DNA from: Gillisia sp. Hel1_33_143 | GTDB lineage: Bacteria > Bacteroidota > Bacteroidia > Flavobacteriales > Flavobacteriaceae | Assembly: GCF_900104765.1 (NCBI RefSeq) | Contig: NZ_LT629737.1 | Location: forward strand, 496,001 to 560,000 | Reading direction: 5' to 3' | Length of the DNA: 64,000 nt | In this document: positions 1 through 9,100 of the stretch, piece after piece | Layout of the letters: each line of letters opens with the position of its first letter | How positions within the stretch are numbered: the first letter of the stretch is position 1 | Notes under the pieces: model-generated | Database searches by the model: none | Told to the model about the DNA's origin: nothing | Seen by the model: only the letters and a program-made list of their open reading frames with translations | Program-made: the position numbers and the translations under genes

Positions 1-122
1 GTTGCCGCTAATTTGGTTAAGTTTTCAAACTCATCTTGCAGCTTGTCATATTCAAGCTTGAATTGATTTAAACTCTTAACTCTGTTGAACTCTAGAGCAA
101 CTTCTTCTGGTAATTGGGGCAT
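1..122 (-). CDS. Unidentified protein, N-terminal fragment cut by window edge
   Basis: An ATG on the minus strand (position 122 downward) opens a frame that runs off the left edge, giving about 40 residues beginning MPQLPEEVALEFN. The visible part is rich in Glu, Lys, Leu and Asn with heptad-like spacing, as in the start of a helical or coiled-coil region. There is no signal peptide. I do not recognise the family. It is transcribed in the same direction as the LrgAB pair, whose stop codon lies about 150 bases upstream of this ATG. Confidence 0.5.
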   Translation of the reverse strand, partial: MPQLPEEVALEFNRVKSLNQFKLEYDKLQDEFENLTKLAA

Positions 123-276
123 AAGTTCTAATTAAGCTTTAAGTTAAAAATAGGGCGGTACAAAAGTAAATGATTAAAGGCAAATAGCACGATAAAATAT
201 AATTTTTAACCTTACCTCATCATATATCTAACTGTTTATTAACAAATTATGAATGAACACCACAAACTTATCATAA

Positions 277-978
277 TTACCATGTCTTTAATATTTCCAA
301 AAAGATCGGTGCCAAGATAGCCGTAAAAACGCCATTAACACACATGGCCAAGCCGCTATATATTCCAGCCAACTTATCAATTTCCATAGCTTTAGCTGTA
401 CCAATACCATGTGCCGCAGTTCCTAAAGCGGTACCTAAAGCTCTAGTGCTTGTTATGCCCAAAAATTTCAAAAACACAGGTCCTATAGCATTACCAAAAA
501 CCCCTACAGCTATCACTACCCCGGCTGTAATTTCTGGTACACCGCCCAATGTTTTTGTTATTTCTATAGCAATTGGGGTGGTAACAGATTTTGCTGCCAA
601 AGAATTTATAATTACCGGTGGTACATTAAATAGTAATAAGATAAAAATCACACATAAGATTCCGGTTACTCCTCCAACTAAAATTGCAGTAAAGAAAGGT
701 AATAGGTTTTGTTTGATCTCTTCATATTTTTCAAAAAAGTAAACTCCTAATGCAACTATGGAAGGCCCTAGAAAAAAACTAAGTAAACTTCCTCCCCTAT
801 TGTAATCCTGAAAATCGATTTCGGCGATACTTAATATCAGCATTATAGCAATAATAGTAAGCAAAACGGGATTCAATAAAGCGAAATTCCATTTCTTTCG
901 TACCCATAAAAAGATATTATAAATACCTATAGTAATTAATACTCCAAAAAATGAAAGTAGAATGATCCTAATTGTCAT
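277..978 (-). CDS. lrgB: LrgB/CidB family inner-membrane protein
   Basis: This 233-residue, very hydrophobic protein has the glycine-rich LrgB core (GGVPEITAGVVIAVGVFG, then TRALGTALGTAAHGIGTAKA) near the C terminus. I take the Met of MTIRIILLSFFG as the start, because it gives an ATGA overlap with the upstream lrgA stop, whereas the longer frame adds an unlikely cysteine-rich leader. LrgB partners LrgA. The pair was first described in murein-hydrolase control, and homologues have since been shown to transport small carboxylates (pyruvate in Bacillus, glycolate/glycerate in plant plastids). The overlap implies translational coupling. The substrate here cannot be told from sequence. Confidence 0.88.
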   Translation of the reverse strand: MTIRIILLSFFGVLITIGIYNIFLWVRKKWNFALLNPVLLTIIAIMLILSIAEIDFQDYNRGGSLLSFFLGPSIVALGVYFFEKYEEIKQNLLPFFTAILVGGVTGILCVIFILLLFNVPPVIINSLAAKSVTTPIAIEITKTLGGVPEITAGVVIAVGVFGNAIGPVFLKFLGITSTRALGTALGTAAHGIGTAKAMEIDKLAGIYSGLAMCVNGVFTAILAPIFLEILKTW

Positions 979-1346
979 TTTTCCATTTTTTGAAGCACGA
1001 GTGCAGTTATATATAACGTAAGTAAACTGCTTAAAACAGCAGCAAAGGTGATAGATATCCAATAATCTTCTATAAGATGAAAATAAGACATTAAACCAAC
1101 CCCATACGGAATAAAGAAAAGCACCAGATATTTCATCAACTTATCTGAAGCAGGTTTTACATCTTGTAAATTTATAATTCTGAATTTTAATGCAAAGAAG
1201 ATGAGGAACATTCCAACAATATTTCCGGGAATATATGGAAACAGGAAATAAACTATAATTTCTCCCAAGGCTAGAAACATAAAAATATATAAAAGAGACC
1301 TCAATAATGTTAGCCACTCCTTACTTCGCCTTAAGATCATACCCAC
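975..1346 (-). CDS. lrgA: LrgA/CidA family holin-like membrane protein
   Basis: This 123-residue protein has four predicted membrane segments and the CidA/LrgA signature FPYIPGNIVGMFLIFFAL around residues 37-54, followed by the conserved DVKPASDKLMKYLVLFFIPYGVG region. Length matches the family (about 120 residues). Its stop codon overlaps the lrgB start by four bases, so the two form one operon. The Met at residue 3 is an alternative start. The role is as the small partner of LrgB, either holin-like in cell-wall turnover or a subunit of a carboxylate transporter. Confidence 0.88.
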   Translation of the reverse strand: MGMILRRSKEWLTLLRSLLYIFMFLALGEIIVYFLFPYIPGNIVGMFLIFFALKFRIINLQDVKPASDKLMKYLVLFFIPYGVGLMSYFHLIEDYWISITFAAVLSSLLTLYITALVLQKMEK

Positions 1347-1608
1347 AGAATTATTTTTTTAATGTTCTAAAATTAAGAATTGAAATAACACAAACGAAAT
1401 TGGCAACAACTTCCTTCTTTAAAAAGATAAAATAAGCATATAATCTACTGATATTTAATCATTTAAATAATATTAATTACCGCCTTTATAGAGATTTAAT
1501 GAATTAAATGTGTTAAATTGTAATCTATAATTCTCCTCCCATTTAATTAAGCCCTATACCTTCTACTCAGAACTTCAGATTTAATATTAACCACCTAAAT
1601 ATATAATC

Positions 1609-2373
1609 ATGAAGAAAGTATTTTTTTTGATCTTATTGATCCCGTTTTTAGCAATGTCTCAAAATAATGCAGAATATGCAATAATGGAGAATACCTTGCT
1701 CACTCCAAATTCTGCCGATGTTAAAAAATTTGAAACCAATATAGCCTCTCATAATAAACAGTTTCATGCTGAAGGACCTTTTGGTGCAAGGGTTTATTAC
1801 ATAGCTAGTGGAGAAAATGCGGGAAGTTATATGTGGGTCATGGGACCATTACCTTGGAGCGCCATGGATTCTCGAGATGAATCTGAAGCACACACCAATG
1901 ATTGGAATAGTAATGTGCAGCCTTACATAAGTAATAAAACGGCAACCACCTATTGGAAATTTGAAAATGGACTATCTAGCTTTCCTATAGATTTTACACT
2001 AGACAAACTACTTTTAGACTTCTATGATATAAAGCGTTTTCAAGGAGATAAAGTAAATAGCGCCATGGAAAAAGTAAAAAAAGTAATGGGCGACGCTTAT
2101 AAAGATATGGCCTATGGAATTTATATGAATGAAATGCCTTCTACCAAAGATGGCAAAGATATGGTAGCTGTATATTTCTTTGACAAATATTCTTTTATGA
2201 GCGAAGATCCAAAATTTGTAGATTCTTATAACAAACTTTACGGTGATGGAAGCTTTAAAAATTTCCTAAAAGAGTGGGGAGAAATAACCCAAGGCGGCAG
2301 TACAGAACTATGGATATTTCAACCCAAGCTAAGCGGACTTTCTGGAGAAATTCAAGCAGCAGATAGAAATTAA
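1609..2373 (+). CDS. Secreted protein of unknown function, two ferredoxin-like halves possible
   Basis: This 254-residue protein has a clean signal peptide (MKKVFFLILLIPFLAMSQ, cleavage near residue 18) and no lipobox, so it is periplasmic or secreted. I do not recognise a named family. The mature chain looks like two alpha/beta halves of about 90 residues (roughly 20-110 and 135-235), each with a helix followed by strand-rich aromatic stretches. That would fit a dimeric alpha/beta-barrel (ABM/NIPSNAP-like) arrangement, but this is inference. It stands alone: convergent with a tRNA gene downstream and divergent from lrgA. A hairpin terminator follows. Confidence 0.75.
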   Translation: MKKVFFLILLIPFLAMSQNNAEYAIMENTLLTPNSADVKKFETNIASHNKQFHAEGPFGARVYYIASGENAGSYMWVMGPLPWSAMDSRDESEAHTNDWNSNVQPYISNKTATTYWKFENGLSSFPIDFTLDKLLLDFYDIKRFQGDKVNSAMEKVKKVMGDAYKDMAYGIYMNEMPSTKDGKDMVAVYFFDKYSFMSEDPKFVDSYNKLYGDGSFKNFLKEWGEITQGGSTELWIFQPKLSGLSGEIQAADRN

Positions 2374-2386
2374 CCATCTTTTTTAT

Positions 2387-2424
2387 AACAGGCATCCTTA
2401 TAAAATAAGAGTGCTTGTTTTTAT
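2387..2424 (+). terminator. Rho-independent terminator after the 1609 gene
   Basis: The arms AACAGGCA..CTTAT and ATAAG..TGCTTGTT pair (one G-U and a small internal loop), with a short AAA loop and a following T-rich tract. It lies 14 bases after the stop codon. Confidence 0.7.
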
Positions 2425-2461
2425 CTTTTTCTCACACCAATCAGATTCCATTATAGCGCAT

Positions 2462-2488
2462 AAAAAAAGCTTCAATTTCTTGAAGCTT
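2462..2488 (-). terminator. Terminator of tRNA-Asp copy 1
   Basis: On the minus strand, AAGCTTCAA-gaaa-TTGAAGCTT forms a perfect 9-bp hairpin followed by a run of T. It ends transcription 18 bases past the tRNA 3' end. An identical copy is at 4318-4344. Confidence 0.85.
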
Positions 2489-2505
2489 CTTTTGTTGCAA
2501 ACTTG

Positions 2506-2579
2506 CGGTCTGGACGAGACTCGAACTCGCGACCCCCTGCGTGACAGGCAGGTATTCTAACCAACTGAACTACCAGACC
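2506..2579 (-). tRNA. tRNA-Asp (GTC), copy 1
   Basis: This is a 74-nt cloverleaf on the minus strand. The acceptor stem GGTCTGG pairs with CCAGACC and the discriminator base is G. The anticodon arm CCTGC-CTGTCAC-GCAGG gives anticodon GTC, which reads Asp codons. The T arm contains GTTCGAGTC. The 3' CCA is not encoded. It is identical in sequence to copy 2. Confidence 0.97.
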
Positions 2580-2597
2580 GTTGCTTTGTTGCGGGGG

Positions 2598-2605
2598 CAA
2601 ATATA
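2598..2605 (-). promoter_or_regulatory. -7 element of tRNA-Asp copy 1 promoter
   Basis: TATATTTG on the minus strand matches the Bacteroidota -7 consensus TAnnTTTG, 19 bases upstream of the tRNA 5' end. The same element sits at 4454-4461 in the duplicate. Confidence 0.7.
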
Positions 2606-2613
2606 CAGTAGTT

Positions 2614-3126
2614 ACTCCAACTTAGAAAGCAGTAAGCCACTTTTTTTCATAATATTTTCTAAGCGCTGAGAAGACCTTTCTATGACTAATGCGAATTATT
2701 AATACTTACTTCTTTATTATCTTATTATACACTATATATGAGCTATTAAAAGGATAAATAATCATGAAATTGGGAGTATTAATAATTGATCTCACAAAGT
2801 TTTATTTGTGCGCTAGTTAAATGTTTTATATCATCGCTAATTCTAAATACATCTTTTCTGCAATTACGATTTATAAAATCAATTCTAATCGCTTATCGAT
2901 TGTTTCACATCAATTATCCAAAACAATACCACTTCAAAAAAGGTTCGAATTTTAAAAATCGTATTTTAGAAGCTACATCCATAAGTAGGTTCTTTAAATT
3001 CTGTTATTATATGCTCATCGTAATCAGTCTTTATCAATATCCTGATGTAGAATAGTTGCATCATCATCTTACTAAATAGCTGCAGCAGGAAGCTCAAGTT
3101 TTAAAGTAATTCAGAAAATCTCAAAA
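2614..3126. other. Gene-poor stretch between tRNA-Asp copy 1 and the EEP gene
   Basis: About 510 bases hold no ORF I believe. The longest frame (2786-3055, plus strand) has no family signature and odd residue use. On the minus strand a stop-bounded 37-codon frame between about 2790 and 2905 reads like protein, with DFINRNCRKDVFRISDD followed by KHLTSAQIKL, but has no start. It could be the tail of a decayed gene. No promoter matching TAnnTTTG was found before 3127. Confidence 0.35.
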
Positions 3127-4149
3127 ATGAAATCTAAGAATATCAGAAAGTTTGCAAAGGTCATAGTAATCATATTAAGTTGCCTGGTTATCATGTTTAG
3201 CCTTGCATCATTAGTATATGATATACCCAGATGGTATTTAAAAATTCTAGATTTTCCACGCCTTCAGCTTTTAACAGTTGGCATTTTTCTATTTCTTTCC
3301 TTTCTCCTGATAACTAAAGAATGGAAATTCTCCAGCATAGCATTAGTTTCAGGACTTTTAGCTTCTATATTTATTCAATTTGAAATTATTTCTCCTTATC
3401 TTCTAAAAGATACCGTAGTTAAGACCGTAAAAGCTTCCGAAGTAACAAATAAAAACAGTGTTGATATTCTAATTGCGAATGTTCTAATAAAAAATAGGAA
3501 GACTCAAACACTAAAAGAGATAATTACCACCAAAGAACCAGATATTATTCTTCTAATGGAGGTAGATTCTTGGTGGGTGGAGCATCTTTCTTATTTAAAA
3601 AAGACACACCCCTATACTATAGAATATCCTTTAGACAACGCCTATGGAATGGCATTATATTCTAAACTACCAATATCAAATCATCAGATCAAATTTTTAA
3701 GTCATAGCAAAGTGCCATCATTCTTTACGAATGTGACTCTGGCTTCCGGAAAAGAATTCAAATTTGTTGGAGTGCATCCGGTAGCCCCTTTTCCTAGTGA
3801 TAAGTATCCAGAAAATATTGGAGAACAAGGAAAGGATCAACAAAAAGAAGTAGAATTATTAAGAGTTGGAGATATAGCGTCTAAATACACATTACCTACA
3901 ATTATTGCTGGAGATTTTAACGATGTTGCGTGGTCTAATACCTCTAGATTATTTGGCAAAGATGGCAATCTAAAAGATGTGAGAATTGGAAGAGGACTCT
4001 ATAATACGTTTAATGCAGAGTCTTTAATAATGCGCTGGCCTCTAGATCACTTTTTTGTAACTGAAGACATAACTGTTCAAGACTTTAATACACTATCAAA
4101 AATTGGCTCAGATCATTTCCCTTTATACGCCAAATTTGTTATTGAGTAA
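3127..4149 (+). CDS. Membrane-anchored endonuclease/exonuclease/phosphatase family protein
   Basis: This 340-residue protein has three N-terminal membrane segments (about 12-32, 47-62 and 69-92) followed by an EEP domain (about 112-338). EEP motifs visible are N118 in IANVL, E145 in LLMEVD, H217 in VGVHP, D263 and N265 in AGDFND, D307 in PLDHFF, and the terminal D329-H330 in GSDHFP. These form the metal-dependent phosphoesterase site. The catalytic domain should face the periplasm. The substrate (nucleic acid, phospholipid or inositol phosphate) is not predictable. The gene lies alone between two tRNA-Asp copies, so it could be lost by recombination between them. Confidence 0.87.
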   Translation: MKSKNIRKFAKVIVIILSCLVIMFSLASLVYDIPRWYLKILDFPRLQLLTVGIFLFLSFLLITKEWKFSSIALVSGLLASIFIQFEIISPYLLKDTVVKTVKASEVTNKNSVDILIANVLIKNRKTQTLKEIITTKEPDIILLMEVDSWWVEHLSYLKKTHPYTIEYPLDNAYGMALYSKLPISNHQIKFLSHSKVPSFFTNVTLASGKEFKFVGVHPVAPFPSDKYPENIGEQGKDQQKEVELLRVGDIASKYTLPTIIAGDFNDVAWSNTSRLFGKDGNLKDVRIGRGLYNTFNAESLIMRWPLDHFFVTEDITVQDFNTLSKIGSDHFPLYAKFVIE

Positions 4150-4317
4150 ATTTTATTCACCCTAATAGAATCGATCTAAAAAGAAAAAAGCCCTTTCCCA
4201 ACCTAATGGAAAAAAGCTTCTCATTGGTAAATACTTGATAAATCAAGCATTTTAACCACATACCTCATAGAATTTGACTTCTCATGAGATAAACAACACA
4301 ACTTCATTATACTTGCT

Positions 4318-4344
4318 AAAAAAAGCTTCAATTTCTTGAAGCTT
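4318..4344 (-). terminator. Terminator of tRNA-Asp copy 2
   Basis: It has the same perfect 9-bp AAGCTTCAA/TTGAAGCTT hairpin plus T-run on the minus strand as copy 1. Confidence 0.85.
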
Positions 4345-4361
4345 CTTTTGTTGCAAACTTG

Positions 4362-4435
4362 CGGTCTGGACGAGACTCGAACTCGCGACCCCCTGCGTGA
4401 CAGGCAGGTATTCTAACCAACTGAACTACCAGACC
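4362..4435 (-). tRNA. tRNA-Asp (GTC), copy 2
   Basis: It is identical over all 74 positions to copy 1 at 2506-2579: anticodon GTC, acceptor GGTCTGG/CCAGACC, no encoded CCA. It has its own -7 element and terminator. Confidence 0.97.
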
Positions 4436-4453
4436 GTTGCTTGATTGCGAGGG

Positions 4454-4461
4454 CAAATATA
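4454..4461 (-). promoter_or_regulatory. -7 element of tRNA-Asp copy 2 promoter
   Basis: TATATTTG on the minus strand, in the same position relative to the tRNA as in copy 1. Confidence 0.7.
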
Positions 4462-4519
4462 CAGCAGTTTTTAGATTCCACAAATATTTTTTTGATTTAA
4501 TTTTACAGCAACCTTTCCT

Positions 4520-5458
4520 CTACCCCTTAAATTTTTGTCGCTCAACTAGATAGGTAGTTAAAATTTTTTCAAAATTTTCTTTCACATCCACCAATACGTA
4601 CTTAATCTTGTATTTTGCACATTGCAATTGTAAAAATTTGAAGTAATTCTTAGTTATTTCATGATAGGAATCTTTAAAATTTTGCGAATATAGATCTATA
4701 TGATCTCCACTTTCTACATCTACAAACCTTTTTGGTGCTTCATCAAAATTAAAATCCAATTCATGCTGCTTATCTATTACATGAAATAGAACAATTTCGT
4801 GTTTATTATAAGTAAGATGTTTTAACGCTTCAAATAATTCTGCTGCGTTTTTATCTTCTTGAAACATATCTGTAAATATAAAAACCAGAGACCGCCTCTT
4901 TAATTTCTCTGCTATTTGATGTAAATACGTGTAGCTTTTGGTTTGCCTATTTTTAATTGGAGTATTTACAACACCTTCCAACGTATTTAAAAGCATATGC
5001 CTATGTCGCTCCCCTCCTTTTTCTGGGGCGTAGAATTCAAAAGTATCACTATATATACTCAAACCAACCGCATCTCTCTGTCGCTTTAAAATCTGCATCA
5101 CAGCCGCAGCAGCCAATATAGAGAAGTTGATCTTATTAAGATTATCTCTTTTAAAACCATTGACTTTTGGATAATGCATGGAAGAAGAGTTGTCTATAAC
5201 TAAATGACATCTTAAGTTGGTCTCTTCTTCAAATCTTTTGGTGTATAATTTATCTGTTTTAGCATACAACTTCCAGTCTATATGTTTTGTACTTTCCCCA
5301 TTATTGTACAATTTATGCTCGGCAAACTCTGCAGAAAAACCATGAAACGGGCTTTTATGCATTCCAGATACAAAACCTTCTACAATTTGCTTTGCCAGAA
5401 GTTCTAAATTGAATGCGTCATTTAATTCATTTACGTTTTGCTCTAAACCTTTTTTCAT
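4520..5458 (-). CDS. DUF58 domain protein (von Willebrand A-like)
   Basis: This 312-residue soluble protein carries the DUF58 signature: the segment GESTKHIDWKLYAKTDKLY around residues 53-71, then a vWA-like core starting LVIDNSSSM with the DxSxS metal-site pattern. DUF58 proteins usually work with MoxR-type AAA ATPases and BatA-like vWA membrane proteins in envelope-stress or aerotolerance systems, but neither partner is next to it here. It lies downstream of trxA, separated by a terminator, so it probably has its own promoter. Confidence 0.88.
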   Translation of the reverse strand: MKKGLEQNVNELNDAFNLELLAKQIVEGFVSGMHKSPFHGFSAEFAEHKLYNNGESTKHIDWKLYAKTDKLYTKRFEEETNLRCHLVIDNSSSMHYPKVNGFKRDNLNKINFSILAAAAVMQILKRQRDAVGLSIYSDTFEFYAPEKGGERHRHMLLNTLEGVVNTPIKNRQTKSYTYLHQIAEKLKRRSLVFIFTDMFQEDKNAAELFEALKHLTYNKHEIVLFHVIDKQHELDFNFDEAPKRFVDVESGDHIDLYSQNFKDSYHEITKNYFKFLQLQCAKYKIKYVLVDVKENFEKILTTYLVERQKFKG

Positions 5459-5515
5459 GGAAAATGATGGACTTCTTAATTAAGAATGATAATGAAAGGT
5501 AAAGAATATTTATAA

Positions 5516-5550
5516 ATGAAAAAGACCTAACATAATTGCCAGGTCTTTTC
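5516..5550 (-). terminator. Rho-independent terminator of trxA
   Basis: On the minus strand AAAAGACCT and AGGTCTTTT form a 9-bp stem around a 12-base loop, followed by T residues. It sits about 40 bases past the trxA stop. Confidence 0.8.
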
Positions 5551-5589
5551 AAAATATATCTATCTTCCTTTAGAAGATCTCTTTATATA

Positions 5590-5907
5590 CTACAATAAAG
5601 CGTCTAATGCTTCTGCGTAAGTGTTCTTAGGAGCAACACCTACTTGACGCCCTACTACTTCCCCATTTTGAAAGATCAATACCGTTGGTATATTTCTTAC
5701 TCCGTATTTTGCAGCAAATTCCTGGTTGGCATCTACATCCAATTTCCCTACAACTGCTTTTCCGTCGTAATCTTTACTTATATCATCAATAATTGGTCCT
5801 ACCATTCTACAAGGTCCACACCATGCAGCCCAAAAATCGACCATTACTGGTTGCTCGCTTTTAAGCACCATTTCTTCAAAATTAGCATCTGTTATTTCTA
5901 AAGCCAT
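5590..5907 (-). CDS. trxA: Thioredoxin
   Basis: This 105-residue cytosolic thioredoxin is of standard length. The redox motif WCGPC is at residues 29-33 within DFWAAWCGPCRM. The conserved buried Asp is present near VMVDFW, and the cis-Pro loop is in RNIPTVLIF. It reduces protein disulfides using electrons from thioredoxin reductase. It lies between dnaE and the DUF58 gene on the same strand, with spacers of 194 and 131 bases, and is probably a single-gene unit closed by the hairpin at 5516-5550. Confidence 0.97.
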   Translation of the reverse strand: MALEITDANFEEMVLKSEQPVMVDFWAAWCGPCRMVGPIIDDISKDYDGKAVVGKLDVDANQEFAAKYGVRNIPTVLIFQNGEVVGRQVGVAPKNTYAEALDALL

Positions 5908-6101
5908 AATTTTTATTTTTTCCGATTAATATGTAAAAATAGTCAAATATTTTGCCAAAACTTACACGTGTCATATTAGATTTAATTATGCTCGCATTGT
6001 AAGCCCCTATCTTATAAAGACCATTCAAATTAAGACGCACTGTATTTTCTACAAACAGCTTGAATGTACAATTTCTTTAAAATTAAGACGATTTTATTTT
6101 T

Positions 6102-9100
6102 CTAATTCAATTTATACATTACTTGCTCTCCTTCCAAAGCGTCAAGCAATTCTTGAGAAATCTTTACTTTTTGCTTTCTACTAGTCATATCAACCTTCAC
6201 CATTTCCTTCATTTCATACACTATAAAATTAAGGCTATGATCTCCCCTATGAGCTCTAATAATCTCTTTTAGGTTTTCAATTTGTTCTTCTTTGATATGA
6301 TTAATGTCTAGCTGAATAGTTAGTTTTCTAGCATAGATATCCATTACATCATGCAGCAATTGAAAGTTATTAAACTGAAGTCTAGGTTCACTTTTAGCGC
6401 CGGTATCTTTATTGGTCCAACCTTCCTTCACAAAAGCCTTTACATAGACAAAACCATTTGGGACTAAGAAATGCTGAAATCTCAAATATTCTTCTCCAAA
6501 TATTCTGAATTCATAAGAGTCTAAATAGTCTTCTATTGTAAAAGCTGCCCATCCTTTCCCCATTTTTGAGGTTCTATGTTGCACATCTGAAACCACTCCT
6601 CCAAATGCCAATTCTCTGTTTACATAGGTAGAAAGATCTTTAAAGTCTGAAACCTGCGCATTGCAGAAATAATGGATCTCTGCTTTAAAATCGTCTAGAG
6701 GATGTCCGGAAATATAAATTCCGACCACATCTTTTTCTCGCTTCAATTTTCCCATGGTACCCCATTCTTCACATGGCGGAACCACTGGCTCTGGTATTTG
6801 AACATCACTGGCCTCACCAAATAAGCTTACCTGAGAAGAATTTTCACTTTCCTGAAATTTTGCAGCATACTTTATTACCTTCTCCAAAAAGGTAATTCCA
6901 TCTCCCTCATCATGGAAATACTGAGCACGATGATTCCCAAAACCATCAAATCCCCCAGCCAATGCTAAACTTTCAAAAGCTTTTTTATTTGCTGAACGCA
7001 GATCTATTCTCTTGGCCATATCAAAAATAGACTTGTAGGGTCCGGACTCTGTTTTTCTATTCTCTACAATGGTAGCCACTGCTCCAGAACCAACCCCTTT
7101 AATTGCGCCCATCCCAAATCTCACCGCATACTCCTTATTTACCGAGAATTTGTAGTAAGATTCATTCACATCTGGCCCAAGAACTTTCAATTTCATCCGC
7201 TTACATTCTTCCATAAAGAAGGTAACCTGCTTAATATCATTCATATTATTAGAAAGTACTGCTGCCATGTATTCTGCAGGATAATGCGCTTTTAAATAAG
7301 CTGTTTGGTATGCTATCCAAGCATAACATGTAGAGTGAGATTTGTTAAAAGCGTAAGATGCAAAAGCTTCCCAATCTTTCCATATCTTCTCTAGAATCTC
7401 TCTTGGATGCCCTTTTGCCTCTCCTCCATCTAAGAACTTAGGCTTAAGAGTAGCCAACAAATCAACTAATTTCTTACCCATCGCCTTTCTCAACATATCT
7501 GCCTCACCTTTTGTAAAGCCTGCTAACTTTTGAGAAAGCAACATCACTTGCTCCTGATATACTGTAATACCATAAGTTTCCTTAAGATATCCCTCCATAT
7601 CTTCAAGATCATACGCTATCTCTTCATCTCCATGTTTTCTAGCAATAAAGCTTGGAATATATTCCATTGGCCCCGGTCTGTACAACGCATTCATGGCAAT
7701 AAGGTCATCAAAAACCGTTGGTTTTAATGCCTGCATGTGCTTTTGCATTCCAGGAGATTCATATTGAAAGATCCCTACCGTTTCTCCACGTTGGAAAAGC
7801 TCATAGGTTTTCTCATCATCTAGCGGAAAGTTATCGGGATCTAGATCTATATTATGTCTTCCTTTTACAATTTTGACAGTGTCTTTGATAAGGGTTAATG
7901 TTTTCAACCCCAAGAAGTCCATTTTTAATAGCCCTGCACTTTCTACTACAGAGTTATCAAATTGCGTAACATAAAGATCTGAATCTTTAGCTACAGATAC
8001 AGGAACGAAATTGGTAATATCACTAGGAGTAATAATAACTCCACATGCGTGTATTCCCGTATTTCTTACAGAACCTTCTAAAATTCTGGCCTGATTTAAG
8101 GTTTGTGCCTCAAGATCATCACCATCGGCTATATTTAAAAGCTCTCGTACTTTATCCAGATCTTCACTTCTAAATTTCTTTTTTAATTCTTTTTCATCTA
8201 CTCCAAAGATCTTTCCAAGCTTAGACATGTTTGGGATAAGCTTAGAAATTCGATCTGCCTCGTTCAATGGAAGATCTAATACCCGAGCAGTATCTCTAAT
8301 AGAAGATTTAGCTGCCATGGTACCATACGTAATAATCTGTGCCACCTGATTTGCACCATATTTCTTAATCACATAATCCATTACCCGACTACGACCTTCA
8401 TCATCAAAGTCAATATCTATATCGGGCATACTTACACGATCCGGATTTAAGAATCTCTCAAAAAGCAGATCGTATTTAATTGGATCTATATTGGTAATTG
8501 CTAAACAGTAAGCAACAGCACTACCCGCTGCAGAACCCCTACCGGGACCAACAGAAACATCCATTTGTCGAGCCGCTCTAATAAAATCTTCAACAATCAA
8601 GAAGTATCCAGGATATCCGGTTTTTTCAATTACAGACAATTCAAAATCCAATCTGGTCTTAATATCTTCAGTAATTTCACCATATCTCCCTTTTGCACCT
8701 TCATAAGTGAGGTGTTTTAAATAGGCATTTTCCCCTCTTTTTCCATCATCTACTGCATCTTCCGCAACAATAAATCGCTCTGGAATATCAAAGGCAGGTA
8801 AAAGTACATCTCTCGCTAACTCAAAAGGCTCAATTTTGTCTACCACCTCTTGAATGTTAGAGATCGCTTGTGGTAGATCTTTAAATAATGATTTCATTTC
8901 CAGATCAGATTTGAAATAGAACTCATTATTAGGAAGACCATACCTATAGCCTCTACCTCTACCTATAGGAGTAGCTTGCTTTTCTCCGTCTTTTACACAC
9001 AACAAAATATCATGAGCATTAGCATCTGCCTGTGCTCTATAATAAGTATTATTGGTAGCTACTATTTTAACATTATGCTTCTTGGAAAATTGAAGCAAGA

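Larger units (their letters stand above)
2461..2613. repeat. Direct repeat copy 1: whole tRNA-Asp transcription unit
   Basis: This 153-bp block is repeated at 4317-4469 with four mismatches by my reading (positions 2587, 2588, 2594 and 2609). It contains the terminator, the tRNA-Asp gene and its -7 promoter element, so a complete transcription unit has been copied. The copies are in the same orientation, 1856 bp apart. Confidence 0.9.
4317..4469. repeat. Direct repeat copy 2: whole tRNA-Asp transcription unit
   Basis: This is the second copy of the 153-bp block described at 2461-2613. The tRNA and terminator parts are identical. Three of the four differences fall in the short spacer between promoter and tRNA. 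Confidence 0.9.

Noticed and set aside
344-742. 132-residue ORF opposite lrgB
   Set aside because: Shadow of the hydrophobic, alanine-rich LrgB coding sequence, with no independent features.
2786-3055. 89-residue plus-strand ORF before the EEP gene
   Set aside because: No family pattern, a run of Phe/Cys/Ile atypical of the real proteins here, and no promoter or clear start context.
2461-4469. tRNA-Asp repeats as attachment sites of an integrated element
   Set aside because: The repeats contain the entire tRNA unit with promoter and terminator, not just a tRNA 3' end, and there is no integrase or mobility gene between them.
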